A DNA stretch of 64,000 nucleotides from NCBI RefSeq assembly GCF_025994435.1, contig NZ_BAQK01000005.1, positions 37,110 through 101,109 of the forward strand. The letters run 5' to 3'. The translations under genes and the position numbers were made by a program. Below, piece by piece: positions 53,398-61,808 of this stretch. The stretch's first letter is position 1. The number at the start of each line of letters is the position of its first letter. Source of the stretch: Gluconacetobacter johannae (lineage in GTDB: Bacteria > Pseudomonadota > Alphaproteobacteria > Acetobacterales > Acetobacteraceae). The notes below the pieces were generated by a model. That model ran no database searches. It had not been told where the DNA came from and was given only the letters and a program-made list of their open reading frames with translations.

Positions 53398-55998
53398 GTG
53401 CATAGGGGGACATTGAGGGTCAAGGACGCGTTCGATGCGCTCTGTGACAGTGGTAAGTTGACGGTTATCGAGCGGGTGGATATCCCCGGCAGGCCGGAAC
53501 GCGTGGCTGCTACCCCCGTCGCCTTCAACCAAGGCACTTTACGTGAGTGGCTGATAGCCAAGCACGGCAAGGCAGATACAGTTTGGAACCATCAGGCCGT
53601 CGCCCTTCAGCACATCGACAACGGCCAGAATATCGTAGTGGCAACCGGCACCGCATCGGGCAAGTCGCTTATTTTCCAACTGCCAATCATGCGTGAACTG
53701 TTAGAGGGCGACGGCGTTGCACTGGTCATCTACCCCCTGAAGGCTCTTCTTGCCGACCAACTCTCGCGCTGGCGGCAAATGGCTCTGGAGCTTGGGCTTC
53801 CCGCACACACGGTGGCTGAGCTTCACGGCAATATCCGGATGGACGAGCGTTACGAGGCCCTACAGAACGCTCGCATCGTAGCAATAACCCCCGACCTGCT
53901 TCATGCATGGTTCATGCGGCAGGTTTCTAATCCGGCTTTTAAACATTTTCTCGGCAAGCTGCGTTTTCTCGTTATTGACGAAGCACATGTTTACGAATCC
54001 GTCTTCGGGAGCAATGTTGCGTATCTGATGCGTCGGTTCATGGTTGCTCGGAATCGGGCGGCAAAGGACCTCCGTACGGGAACACAGCTTCAAATCATCG
54101 CAGCGACCGCGACCATTCACAGCCCGGTAGATCATATGACCTACCTGACTGGTTGGCCATTCGTTGCGGTTGACGAGGCCGATGATGGGTCGCCCAGCCA
54201 TCCCAGAACCCTTCTGCACATTGATGGCCCCGATATTGGCGGACCAGCAGAAGCGATGTTACAAGGCATCATCAATGAGATGGAGCACGCTACCACCGAT
54301 ACCTTCATCGCGTTCCACAATTCGCGTCAGGGCGTCGAGCGGGTCGCCCGAGTGATCGACCGCGATGATGTCCTGCCGTATCGTAGCGGCTACGAAGGGC
54401 ACGACCGGGCCGAAATTGAGCAAAAGTTACGCAAAGGCCTACTCCGGGGCATCGTCTCCACATCGGCGCTGGAGGTTGGCATCGATGTCAGTGGGTTCAC
54501 TGTCGGCCTGAATCTCGGCGTCCCGCAGTCGAAGAAGGCGTTTCGTCAAAGGTTGGGTCGCGTAGGTCGCTCCTCGGAAGGTGTTTTCGCGGTAATCGCA
54601 CCACGACATGCATTCACTCAACTCGGTTCGAGCTTTCAGGAATATTTCGAGGGTTCAGTCGAGCAGTCGTATCTCTATCTCGATAACCGGTTCATTCAGT
54701 TCGCCCATGCAAGGTGCCTGATGGACGAGTCCGAGCAGCTGGGCTTCAGCGAAGCCAAGATGCCGCCGGGCGTTATTTGGCCTGATTCGTTCGAGAAGGT
54801 CTTCGAGTTGGCGCGACCCGGCATCCGTCGGCCGAGGGAATTCGAGCTGATCGCGCAGATCGGTGCTGATTCCCCCCACTTCAATTACCCCCTCAGGCAG
54901 GTCGGCGAACCGAACTACAAGTTGAAGGAGGGTTCACGCAGTGAAGCCGAAAACATCGGCGACATAGCCCTGAACCAAGCCATCCGCGAAGCCTATCCCG
55001 GCGCCACCTATTTGCACCTGAAACGGCCAATGAAGGTGTCGGAATGGAAGTCGAGCTCCTTCGACCGCTCCATCCGGCTCTATGATGCAAAAAGCCCGGT
55101 TATCACGCAGCCTATCTTGCACAAAACCGTCAATGTCGGCGCTTCGTCGGAAGATGTTGTTTCAAATCGCATACTATCGGGCGAACGCGGGCTGATCGCA
55201 GAGGTTGCTCTCCAGGTGAATGAGGCGGTCCTTGGCTATAAGATAGGCGGCACATCGTTCATCTACAGAGACCTACGCGCAAAAGACCCGCGCATGAGCA
55301 AAAAGCAGCGCGAATTCAGCACGACGGGAATCGTGCTCCAGATCAAGGAACCGTGGTTCTCTGGAAGTGGCCAGCAAGCCCAGCTTCGGCGTGCTGTCTC
55401 GGCCGCACTTCGACAGATGATCCTTCGCAAAAAAAGCATCGCTCCCACTGACATTGACGACACACATTCGCACATCGCCTTCTACCAGAACGGAGCACTC
55501 ACACGGGCGACCGATACAATCGTGGTCTACGACAGCATCTATGGGGGGCTCCGGCTGACTGAGGCGTTGTTTGAGGACTTCGGTCAGGTCCTCGACCGCC
55601 TGAAGAGGGCGGCAGAGATGGCGGGCAGTGATGCTCTGATCCCAGGCGATATTGTCGGAAAGCTAATGGACTGGCACAGCAGCTTGCAGGAGGGCACTAT
55701 GCCGGTGGGACGGCAGTTGCCGGTTCGAAGCGGCGAGTTGGTGGTCTATGAACCAGGTAGCATCGTCAGCGTCCGGATTAACGGTACGCTCGTCGAGCGG
55801 GAGTTGCTTGAAGTGAAGTTCTTCGACATAAGTGACACGAAGCTTCTCATGTATCGCTACAAGAATCGCGACGATGGTGATTCATGGGTTCCGCACGAGC
55901 AGATCGAACCGACCGGCCAAGATTGGAAACAAGTCTTCTGGAATCCGACAACTAACACTTTTGAAGATCCTGAGAACGTCGACGATGGAAGCTTCTAA
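53398..55998 (+). CDS. YprA/MrfA-like DEAH-box helicase
   Basis: GTG start with AAAGGGGAA upstream; 866 residues. The superfamily-2 core has Walker A A-T-G-T-A-S-G-K-S (82-90), D-E-A-H (194-197), the A-T-A-T motif III (about 236-239) and Q384-R-L-G-R-V-G-R (motif VI). The C-terminal part has V-V-Y-D-S-I-Y-G-G-L-R-L near 706-717, like the MZB/DUF1998 region of YprA-type helicases but without its four cysteines. Such enzymes repair or process DNA, and relatives occur in defence systems. It is coupled to the GHKL gene, with no third cassette gene before the relaxase. Confidence 0.8.
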   Translation: MHRGTLRVKDAFDALCDSGKLTVIERVDIPGRPERVAATPVAFNQGTLREWLIAKHGKADTVWNHQAVALQHIDNGQNIVVATGTASGKSLIFQLPIMRELLEGDGVALVIYPLKALLADQLSRWRQMALELGLPAHTVAELHGNIRMDERYEALQNARIVAITPDLLHAWFMRQVSNPAFKHFLGKLRFLVIDEAHVYESVFGSNVAYLMRRFMVARNRAAKDLRTGTQLQIIAATATIHSPVDHMTYLTGWPFVAVDEADDGSPSHPRTLLHIDGPDIGGPAEAMLQGIINEMEHATTDTFIAFHNSRQGVERVARVIDRDDVLPYRSGYEGHDRAEIEQKLRKGLLRGIVSTSALEVGIDVSGFTVGLNLGVPQSKKAFRQRLGRVGRSSEGVFAVIAPRHAFTQLGSSFQEYFEGSVEQSYLYLDNRFIQFAHARCLMDESEQLGFSEAKMPPGVIWPDSFEKVFELARPGIRRPREFELIAQIGADSPHFNYPLRQVGEPNYKLKEGSRSEAENIGDIALNQAIREAYPGATYLHLKRPMKVSEWKSSSFDRSIRLYDAKSPVITQPILHKTVNVGASSEDVVSNRILSGERGLIAEVALQVNEAVLGYKIGGTSFIYRDLRAKDPRMSKKQREFSTTGIVLQIKEPWFSGSGQQAQLRRAVSAALRQMILRKKSIAPTDIDDTHSHIAFYQNGALTRATDTIVVYDSIYGGLRLTEALFEDFGQVLDRLKRAAEMAGSDALIPGDIVGKLMDWHSSLQEGTMPVGRQLPVRSGELVVYEPGSIVSVRINGTLVERELLEVKFFDISDTKLLMYRYKNRDDGDSWVPHEQIEPTGQDWKQVFWNPTTNTFEDPENVDDGSF

Positions 55999-56230
55999 CG
56001 GATCGACCGCCACCCATCATCGGTACCTACCAAAGAGGAACAGGCGTGTCAGGAGGGTGGCTTCTTTTGTTAAACGGATGTTTCATGCCGTCGTGCACGC
56101 CCCGTAACCCACCGTTCTGGAACGTCCAACGACGCGGATTTAGCAGAGAGGGCCAGCTCGGTTCCAAGAAATGTCTGTTTTCATATGTTGGCACTCCATA
56201 AGCAGACCTTCCGCTTCCCCCGCTTCCCGG

Positions 56231-57970
56231 TCATAGACCCAAACCCCGTTTCCGCGCGAACGACCAGTCAATCCCCCCATCGCCGCGCATGATTCCCGAC
56301 ACCTCCCGCCCTCGCTGTTTTTCCAGCGACGGCGACCACGGCACCAGCTCGAAGCCCAGCCCGTCGTCGATCATGGCGAACCGGCCCGACGCCAGGTTGA
56401 GACGCTGACGATAGGTGCCGGCAACGGGATCGCCCTCGTCACTCCGCCGGAAGGGGATTCCCGACTTCCCGGCGAGGTTCCGGCCCAGCGCGTCCAGTTC
56501 CCGCTGACGCAGGGTGCCGATCAGGTTCCGCGCATAACGGATGCTCCCGCCGTCGCGGCTGGCCAGCCCCTGCTTCACCAGATGATCCGCCCGCTTTTCC
56601 ATGGCTTCTTTGGCCTCGGCGCCAAACCCGGTGGACGCAAGGGCAAGAGGCTCCCGCGCGATGGCCTGCCGGTCGAGCCAGGTGGCACCCTCCGCCGTCA
56701 CCTGTCGCTCCAGCGTGACGTCCGAACGCACAGCCAGCGCGATACGATCACGTCCCTGTTTGTCGGTGAAACGCCGCAGTTCGACAATCGAACCGACCGA
56801 CCCATCACCTGCGGCTTCGAGGTGCGGCAGGCGGACATGGTGCGTGCGACCATCAATTCCGTCGATCACCGCATAGGCCGTGCCGCGTAGCTCATCGTCG
56901 AGGCCGCGATCGACCAATCGGCCGATGACGGGATCGGTGGTGCCCTCGGCGGCCATTACCCAGGATGATGCGGCACGATCGATCTTCTGCTCCGCCAGCC
57001 CCCGGTGGATCCGTTTGATGATGTCGTTGCGCTCGCTGATCTCCCGCAGCGTCGCTTCCGCACTCTCGTCCATCCGCCAGCGATCCGGCCCGACCTGGTG
57101 CGCCAGCCCCATGGTTTCCAGGCGGCGCAGGCGACCCAGCTTCACCGTGGCGAAGGCGTCCGGCGTTTCGCCCGACGCGCGCCCAAGAGCGATGACACCA
57201 TCTTCCCCGCCGTCCCTCTGAAGCTGACGGTCAAGCGGGGTCCAGCGGTCGGCATTCACCTGCCGTTCGACCGCCTGATGGATATCATGATCGGTGCGTG
57301 GCCCGAGTTCCAGCGTCACGAGATCCTGGGCACGGGCGCGCATCCCCTCGCGAATATAATCCCGCGCGATCACCAGGTCGGAACCGTCCTCCGCGACACC
57401 CCGAACGATAACATGCAAATGGGGATGTGCTGTGTTCCAGTGATCGACGGCAACCCAGTCCAGTTTCGTACCGAGATCGGTTTCCATCTGCCCCATCAGA
57501 TCCCGCGCGAAAGCCCGCAGGTCCGACATCTCCGGTGCGTCCTCCGGGGAGACGATGAAGCGGAAATGGTGGCGGTCGTCATCGCAGCGTTCCGCGAAGT
57601 CCGAGGCGCGGATGTCGTCGCTGTCCTTGCCGAACAGGCGCGCGTCCTCCCCGTCCCGCGTCACGCCCTCCCGACGGAGATACCGCAGGTGTGCTGCCAA
57701 TGGTGTGGCGCGCGGGGCATGGCGCACGACACGGGCCTTGATGACGACGCCCCGTGAGCGGCTGGTGAGCAGGCGATTGGCCGCATGAGCGGCGGCCCTC
57801 CCACGCCCGAAACTGGAGCGACGCCCGGCACCGATTTTCCCCGCGCGGGACACCCTGCCACCGGCCCGCTGCACCGACGCCAGCACCTGCGTCACGAAAG
57901 GCCGCGCCTGCCGGGCGCGGGTAGAGCGGATGCGCCCTGACCGGATGCGAAATTCCTCGTCCCTATTCAT
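56231..57970 (-). CDS. Relaxase (VirD2-like, DUF3363)
   Basis: The ATG at 57970 gives 579 residues. The N-terminus is arginine-rich. The relaxase core contains the metal-binding histidines in D-H-W-N-T-A-H-P-H-L-H-V-I-V-R-G (about residues 175-190), preceded by H-H-F-R-F-I-V-S-P-E-D-A. The C-terminal half is the DUF3363 region, with Y-A-V-I-D-G-I-D-G-R near 365. The relaxase nicks the element at oriT and pilots the strand through TraG. A candidate oriT with nested inverted repeats lies just upstream (58029-58057). The gene is intact, so DNA processing may remain possible. Confidence 0.9.
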   Translation of the reverse strand: MNRDEEFRIRSGRIRSTRARQARPFVTQVLASVQRAGGRVSRAGKIGAGRRSSFGRGRAAAHAANRLLTSRSRGVVIKARVVRHAPRATPLAAHLRYLRREGVTRDGEDARLFGKDSDDIRASDFAERCDDDRHHFRFIVSPEDAPEMSDLRAFARDLMGQMETDLGTKLDWVAVDHWNTAHPHLHVIVRGVAEDGSDLVIARDYIREGMRARAQDLVTLELGPRTDHDIHQAVERQVNADRWTPLDRQLQRDGGEDGVIALGRASGETPDAFATVKLGRLRRLETMGLAHQVGPDRWRMDESAEATLREISERNDIIKRIHRGLAEQKIDRAASSWVMAAEGTTDPVIGRLVDRGLDDELRGTAYAVIDGIDGRTHHVRLPHLEAAGDGSVGSIVELRRFTDKQGRDRIALAVRSDVTLERQVTAEGATWLDRQAIAREPLALASTGFGAEAKEAMEKRADHLVKQGLASRDGGSIRYARNLIGTLRQRELDALGRNLAGKSGIPFRRSDEGDPVAGTYRQRLNLASGRFAMIDDGLGFELVPWSPSLEKQRGREVSGIMRGDGGIDWSFARKRGLGL

Positions 57971-58028
57971 GAAAACTGCCCTGCACCGCGCGAAAGATCG
58001 CGTCGGATCAAAGAGATGACGCCTCGAC

Positions 58029-58057
58029 GCGAGGTATGGAATTTCCACGCACCTCGC
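58029..58057. other. Candidate oriT
   Basis: Seven-base arms GCGAGGT (58029-58035) and ACCTCGC (58051-58057) enclose a nested palindrome, TGGAA-T-TTCCA. It lies 59 bases upstream of the relaxase start, where oriT is usually found. AAAACCCCG (58070-58078) pairs with CGGGGTTTT (58149-58157) around it. No nick site can be assigned from the sequence alone. Confidence 0.45.
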
Positions 58058-58163
58058 AACAAGACTTCAAAAACCCCGAAAAACCGCCACCCCAACCGAG
58101 CCGCGATGTGCGGCCTTTTATCCAGCCCTCCCTTTTCTGTTGGCTTTCCGGGGTTTTCACGCC

Positions 58164-58835
58164 TCACTGGACCTGATCCGATCCCCTCAGTGGGACCATG
58201 CCGGACCTCTCCCCGGCATGTCCTGCGAAGAGGTTTTCGGGAGCAGCGACATGACGTGCCGTGGGTGCTCGAAACCCATCGGGATAGCCAGAAACGAAGA
58301 GCGCGGCCGTCACCCAGGAACGAGCCGGAAAGGACAAAAAAGAAGCGGGAAGATGGAGGTCAGACGATAGGTTTTTCATCAGCCGTTTGACGAATTCCAC
58401 GTAGGAAATCGTCTCGGCTGGCAATGGCCGACCAGTCGCCAGATGATCGTTATAACGACCGGGACCAGCGTTGTAGGCGGCAAGGAATCCCGCATCGCCA
58501 TAGCGGTCGTGCAGCCATCGCAGATAGGCTGCACCAGCCGCGATATTGTCGTGCGGATCGAAAGGATCGGCCCCCAGATTGAGTGTTCGCCGGACATCCT
58601 TCCATGTGTCCGGCATGAGCTGCATCAGCCCCATTGCACCGGCGGCAGAAACCGCATGTGGATCACCGGCACTTTCAGCTTGCAGGACGGCCCTTACCCA
58701 TGTTGCCGGGATCGCATTCTGCTCCGCTGCCTGCCGCACCAGATCATCAAAATGCTGGGCGCGGGCGATGGTCGGCGAGAGCGTCAGCGCGAGCACGGCC
58801 AGCACGCCAGCGGACATGAAAAACCGGAGGCTCAT
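58164..58835 (-). CDS. Lytic transglycosylase (SLT family)
   Basis: The ATG at 58835 follows GGGAGGG and gives 223 residues. A signal peptide ends near I-A-R-A-Q (residue 26). The SLT domain has the catalytic glutamate in L-Q-A-E54-S-A-G-D-P-H-A-V-S, then G-A-M-G-L-M-Q-L-M-P-D-T and A-A-Y-N-A-G-P-G-R-Y. It opens peptidoglycan locally for pore assembly, the role of VirB1. The start overlaps the DUF736 stop by ATGA, placing it in the minus-strand block leading to the relaxase. Confidence 0.92.
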   Translation of the reverse strand: MSLRFFMSAGVLAVLALTLSPTIARAQHFDDLVRQAAEQNAIPATWVRAVLQAESAGDPHAVSAAGAMGLMQLMPDTWKDVRRTLNLGADPFDPHDNIAAGAAYLRWLHDRYGDAGFLAAYNAGPGRYNDHLATGRPLPAETISYVEFVKRLMKNLSSDLHLPASFLSFPARSWVTAALFVSGYPDGFRAPTARHVAAPENLFAGHAGERSGMVPLRGSDQVQ

Positions 58836-59173
58836 TCCCGCCCTCCCGGACGTTTTGCGGGCCGGTTCCAAACCAGTTGCCACTCACGCCCACCGCGTCC
58901 GGCCTGAAACAGCGTGGCCCGGACCGGCTGCATGAAACTGGGGTCATCCAGCACGATGGAAATATACTCGCCAGCACGCTCCCCGGTGCGGGTCCACCCT
59001 GCCCCGATCTCCGGCCCAGCGTCTCCATCACCGAGATGGATACGATAATCCGGCGCATGCTCCGCGCCATTGTTTTCCGCCGGCACGAAGGTCAGTTCGG
59101 CATCCAGTGACAGGGTGCGCACGCGTCCGGCAAAACCATCCGACGTGCGGGTGAAAAATCCGATCTGGCTCAC
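58832..59173 (-). CDS. DUF736 protein
   Basis: This 113-residue protein starts M-S-Q-I-G-F-F-T-R and has a strand-rich layout (V-R-T-L-S-L-D-A-E-L-T-F-V-P) ending Y-I-S-I-V-L-D-D-P-S-F, the DUF736 signature. It is a common small single-domain protein of alphaproteobacterial conjugative elements, of unknown role. The overlap with the transglycosylase gene (ATGA) shows co-translation. A second, more typical DUF736 gene lies truncated at the right end of the window. Confidence 0.88.
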   Translation of the reverse strand: MSQIGFFTRTSDGFAGRVRTLSLDAELTFVPAENNGAEHAPDYRIHLGDGDAGPEIGAGWTRTGERAGEYISIVLDDPSFMQPVRATLFQAGRGGREWQLVWNRPAKRPGGRE

Positions 59174-59231
59174 AGGAACAATCCTTTCAGACAGAGTGGC
59201 AATGACAGAGAATTCAAGGGCTGAATGACCA

Positions 59232-59861
59232 TCATTGAATGGGCGGTTCGCTCTCTTTCGCGGGCATCATCGGCCGTCCCAGGAGCAGTCCCTTCCGCAC
59301 GGGATCATCCGGTTCCGGGAGCGGATCGAAATGCAGCGGCGGTGGCTCCGCTTCGCCCGTTCGGACATGAACCGGCACCGCGCGACCGATCACGGTATCC
59401 ATCAGCAGGACGCCGAAATACCGCCCGTCCAGACTGGTTGGCACAGCGGCGTTCATAACGAAAACCTGCCCCGGCCCGAGATGCTGACAGCCCTGCCAGA
59501 CCGGCAGCTTGCGGCCCCGATGATCGACGGTCTTCGCATCGCCGGCCGCCTTACCGTCGATGGTGACGTGGACGCCGATGCGACAGACACTTTGCCCCGC
59601 CAGTGCTGCCACAGGCTTGAGCAGCGGCACGCCGAACGGCAGGTAGCCGCGTGTCGCCAGCAGCGTGGCCTCGCGCTCAGGAAGACGGAGCGCGACAATG
59701 TCGCCGACACGGACCGGGGTGGTGGGCTGGATGCGATACAGCCCGACAGGAACGCTGGCCGTCTCGTTCCAAACCCAGCGCGGCGTGGGATGAAACGCCA
59801 GCGAAGCACCCACACCGAGCACGGCGAAATACGTGGTGAAAAACCAGGCGCGCCCGGTCAT
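59232..59861 (-). CDS. traF: TraF-type S26 signal peptidase
   Basis: The ATG at 59861 overlaps the DUF2840 stop by ATGA and gives 209 residues; an upstream in-frame start at 59885 is less likely. One N-terminal membrane anchor (about 5-23) is followed by the catalytic serine in T-A-S36-V-P-V-G-L-Y and the general-base lysine, K82, in P-L-L-K-P-V-A-A-L-A-G. TraF peptidases mature the TrbC pilin and can catalyse its cyclisation. The gene is intact while several pore genes are not. Confidence 0.9.
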   Translation of the reverse strand: MTGRAWFFTTYFAVLGVGASLAFHPTPRWVWNETASVPVGLYRIQPTTPVRVGDIVALRLPEREATLLATRGYLPFGVPLLKPVAALAGQSVCRIGVHVTIDGKAAGDAKTVDHRGRKLPVWQGCQHLGPGQVFVMNAAVPTSLDGRYFGVLLMDTVIGRAVPVHVRTGEAEPPPLHFDPLPEPDDPVRKGLLLGRPMMPAKESEPPIQ

Positions 59862-60346
59862 GACGCGGCCCTCCGGCGCAGCCATCCTTCGTGCCGTTCA
59901 CGCGTGTAGGGACGCGGTTCCTGCGCTGCCGTGAGCCGGTGATGCAGGTGCCGCCAGTGATCGGGACAGGCGGCCGCAGGATCAATTCCCAGCGCCTCCA
60001 CGACGTCGATGGCCTCCAGCACGCGCCGCACCTTGGGCCAGCCGCTCTGGCGCAGCAGGCTCTCGCCCCCGGGGCGCACGAAGGGCACGGTCTGGCAGGC
60101 TTCCTGAGCCCCGACCGCCCGCACGATGTCGATGCAGGACACCACGGTGCCGAAATCGTTCGCAGCCCAGCGGATGAAGGCGAACACGCTGTCCGGCGTG
60201 AAGCTCATCAGCCTGCGCCGACGGTCGAGAATGCGATCCTCGACGGGACGGCCGAAGCGGACCCAGTGTTCGATGCGCTTCTCGATCCACGTCAGTTCAA
60301 CCGTAGTGAGGACAGCGTCGTCCGGCTTGAAAGAGCGGGCGGTCAT
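59858..60346 (-). CDS. DUF2840 protein
   Basis: This 162-residue protein has L-T-W-I-E-K-R-I-E-H-W-V-R-F-G at the start and F-I-R-W-A-A-N-D-F-G-T near residue 60, the DUF2840 pattern. It is a standard partner of traF and repA on these elements, with unknown function. It overlaps repA at its start (ATGA at 60343-60346) and traF at its stop. The repA overlap helps to define the original end of the repA frame. Confidence 0.88.
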   Translation of the reverse strand: MTARSFKPDDAVLTTVELTWIEKRIEHWVRFGRPVEDRILDRRRRLMSFTPDSVFAFIRWAANDFGTVVSCIDIVRAVGAQEACQTVPFVRPGGESLLRQSGWPKVRRVLEAIDVVEALGIDPAAACPDHWRHLHHRLTAAQEPRPYTRERHEGWLRRRAAS

Positions 60347-61416
60347 GGGACACCGACCAGGCGATCCGCGACCGCTTCCCGAGCCTTTTCTCCACGCCCC
60401 GACCAGGCTGCCGGAAGGGGAGCTAAAAGACCGAAATCCCCTACATAATAAGTTATTATATTAGTTATATAAGTTACAGAGCTGATTCCGCTTTTGAAAA
60501 CAATACGTTGCGCCGATTTTCGCCAATGATCCCACGATAAATCCGCCGCCGCTCCCACGATATGATGCGCCGTTGATCCAACGACATGTTGCACATCGTT
60601 ATCCACACCCTCGGTGAATTGACTCGTTGGAACAGCGCATAAAATCCCCTGTTTTCCGCCAGAAATGACGCGAAACGCATAACCGGGAATGGTCTGGCTG
60701 ACGACAATGGCGCGGATTTTCGCGATGAAATCGCGACGACGGGTCAGGCTGCCTGAGCGTGCGTGCAGTTCCGCCAGATCGAAGCGCTATCCCTCCTTCT
60801 GTCGCCCGGCATGTCGACGCGCCAGGCGGTAAAGCCACCGCTCCAGACCGCCACGAAGGCAGAAATAGGCGGGATCAACGCTCAGCACGCGCGAGCGATC
60901 GCAGGCGGCTTCCATCAGCCAGTCTGGCAGAGTCAGGGCCACGCCCTCGTCACGGGATATCCGGACATCACTGATCCACGTGAACGGCCTCTCCCGCCAG
61001 TCAGCGCCCTGGCGGATGTTCGTCATGACTGTTGTCGTGGACAGCCGTTCCAATGCACGGCGAAGGCGATGGTATTCATGTAGTCCGGAAGCCCAGCCCA
61101 GATCCTGAAACAGACGCCAGGGCGTGAAGCGCACATGGCGTGACACCCACAATCCATGGTTCAGCGCATCGACGATCTGCCCGGTCAGCCAGATCAGGAC
61201 GTCGACATCCCAGACCGTCGCCATACCGCCAGCATTTTCAGACCGCACCATGATCGTGATATGTCGCGCCTGATAATCAATCGGGGTGAGGCGCGGCGTT
61301 TTTCCCAATGCGAAAAACGGACGCCCCATGAGATCACGAATGTCACGGGGCCGTGCCGACCCCGTGACCACGAAGCGGCGGTCGGGCTGACGCCAGCTAT
61401 CACCGGCCGGCATCAT
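60343..61416 (-). pseudogene. repA: RepA replication initiator, interrupted by an in-frame TAG
   Basis: The frame begins with ATG at 61416, overlapping the helix-turn-helix gene (ATGA), and spans 358 codons. The first part matches the replication initiator protein A family: R-P-F-F-A-L-G-K-T-P-R, then V-L-I-W-L-T-G-Q-I-V-D-A and G-G-L-E-R-W-L-Y-R-L-A-R-R-H. Codon 210 (60787-60789) is TAG, at a place where homologues have Trp as I recall (G-G-W-x-F-D). The frame continues with R-F-D-L-A-E-L-H-A-R-S-G-S-L and an AT-rich-coded tail, and its true stop overlaps DUF2840 (ATGA). A truncated RepA of 209 residues lacks the C-terminal winged helix. Confidence 0.85.
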
Positions 61417-61712
61417 CGTCCGGCGCTCCGCTGCTGAGCCTTGCGAGCCCTGGCCTGCAGGCGGATGATATACGCGCGGGGATCGGACGGCATCGGGATA
61501 CCCCCACCGTCCCCGGTGGAGAGCCTGACGTTCAGATCGGCCCAGGCGCAGAGGTCTTCGACGGCATAGACGATCCGGCCGCCAAGCTGGCGGTAGAGCG
61601 GACCGGTGCCGCAACTCCGGTGCTTTTCGAGGGTGCGGATAGACAGGCCAACGAAATTGGCCGCGTCCGGGGTGCGCAGATAGCGCGGTGGCAGTGTCGG
61701 CTGGACACGCAT
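61413..61712 (-). CDS. AlpA/MerR-like helix-turn-helix protein
   Basis: The ATG at 61712 follows GGAGGA and gives 99 residues. R-Y-L-R-T-P-D-A-A-N-F-V-G-L-S-I-R-T-L-E-K-H (17-38) is an excisionase/AlpA-type winged-helix start, and G-G-R-I-V-Y-A-V-E-D-L-C-A-W completes it. Such small proteins act as regulators or directionality factors on mobile elements. The stop overlaps repA (ATGA), so both are coupled; it may control repA or excision. Confidence 0.85.
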   Translation of the reverse strand: MRVQPTLPPRYLRTPDAANFVGLSIRTLEKHRSCGTGPLYRQLGGRIVYAVEDLCAWADLNVRLSTGDGGGIPMPSDPRAYIIRLQARARKAQQRSAGR

Positions 61713-61808
61713 GGGGTCTTCCTCCCGTTGGATCGGGCCGCGTGCGGAATGTCGCGGCTCATGGGAAGACGCTGCCGGAGAATGGCCTGTGGGGAGGGAT
61801 GACAAAGT

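Noticed and set aside
55985..56107. A 40-residue basic protein after the helicase gene
   Set aside because: It starts inside the last helicase codons without a clear ribosome site and resembles nothing known; too weak to list.
60343..60606. A separate 87-residue gene
   Set aside because: It is in frame with repA, and the sequence between it and the TAG continues the RepA family pattern, so it is the tail of repA rather than its own gene.
60599..60607. TTATCCACA as a DnaA box
   Set aside because: It is a perfect match but lies in repA coding sequence (V-D-N on the minus strand) and a single 9-base match is weak; kept only as part of an origin hypothesis.
37701..60789. General TAG recoding in this organism
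   Set aside because: Several genes in the window, including the backbone gene at 17531-17725, end properly at TAG; only three genes contain it internally.
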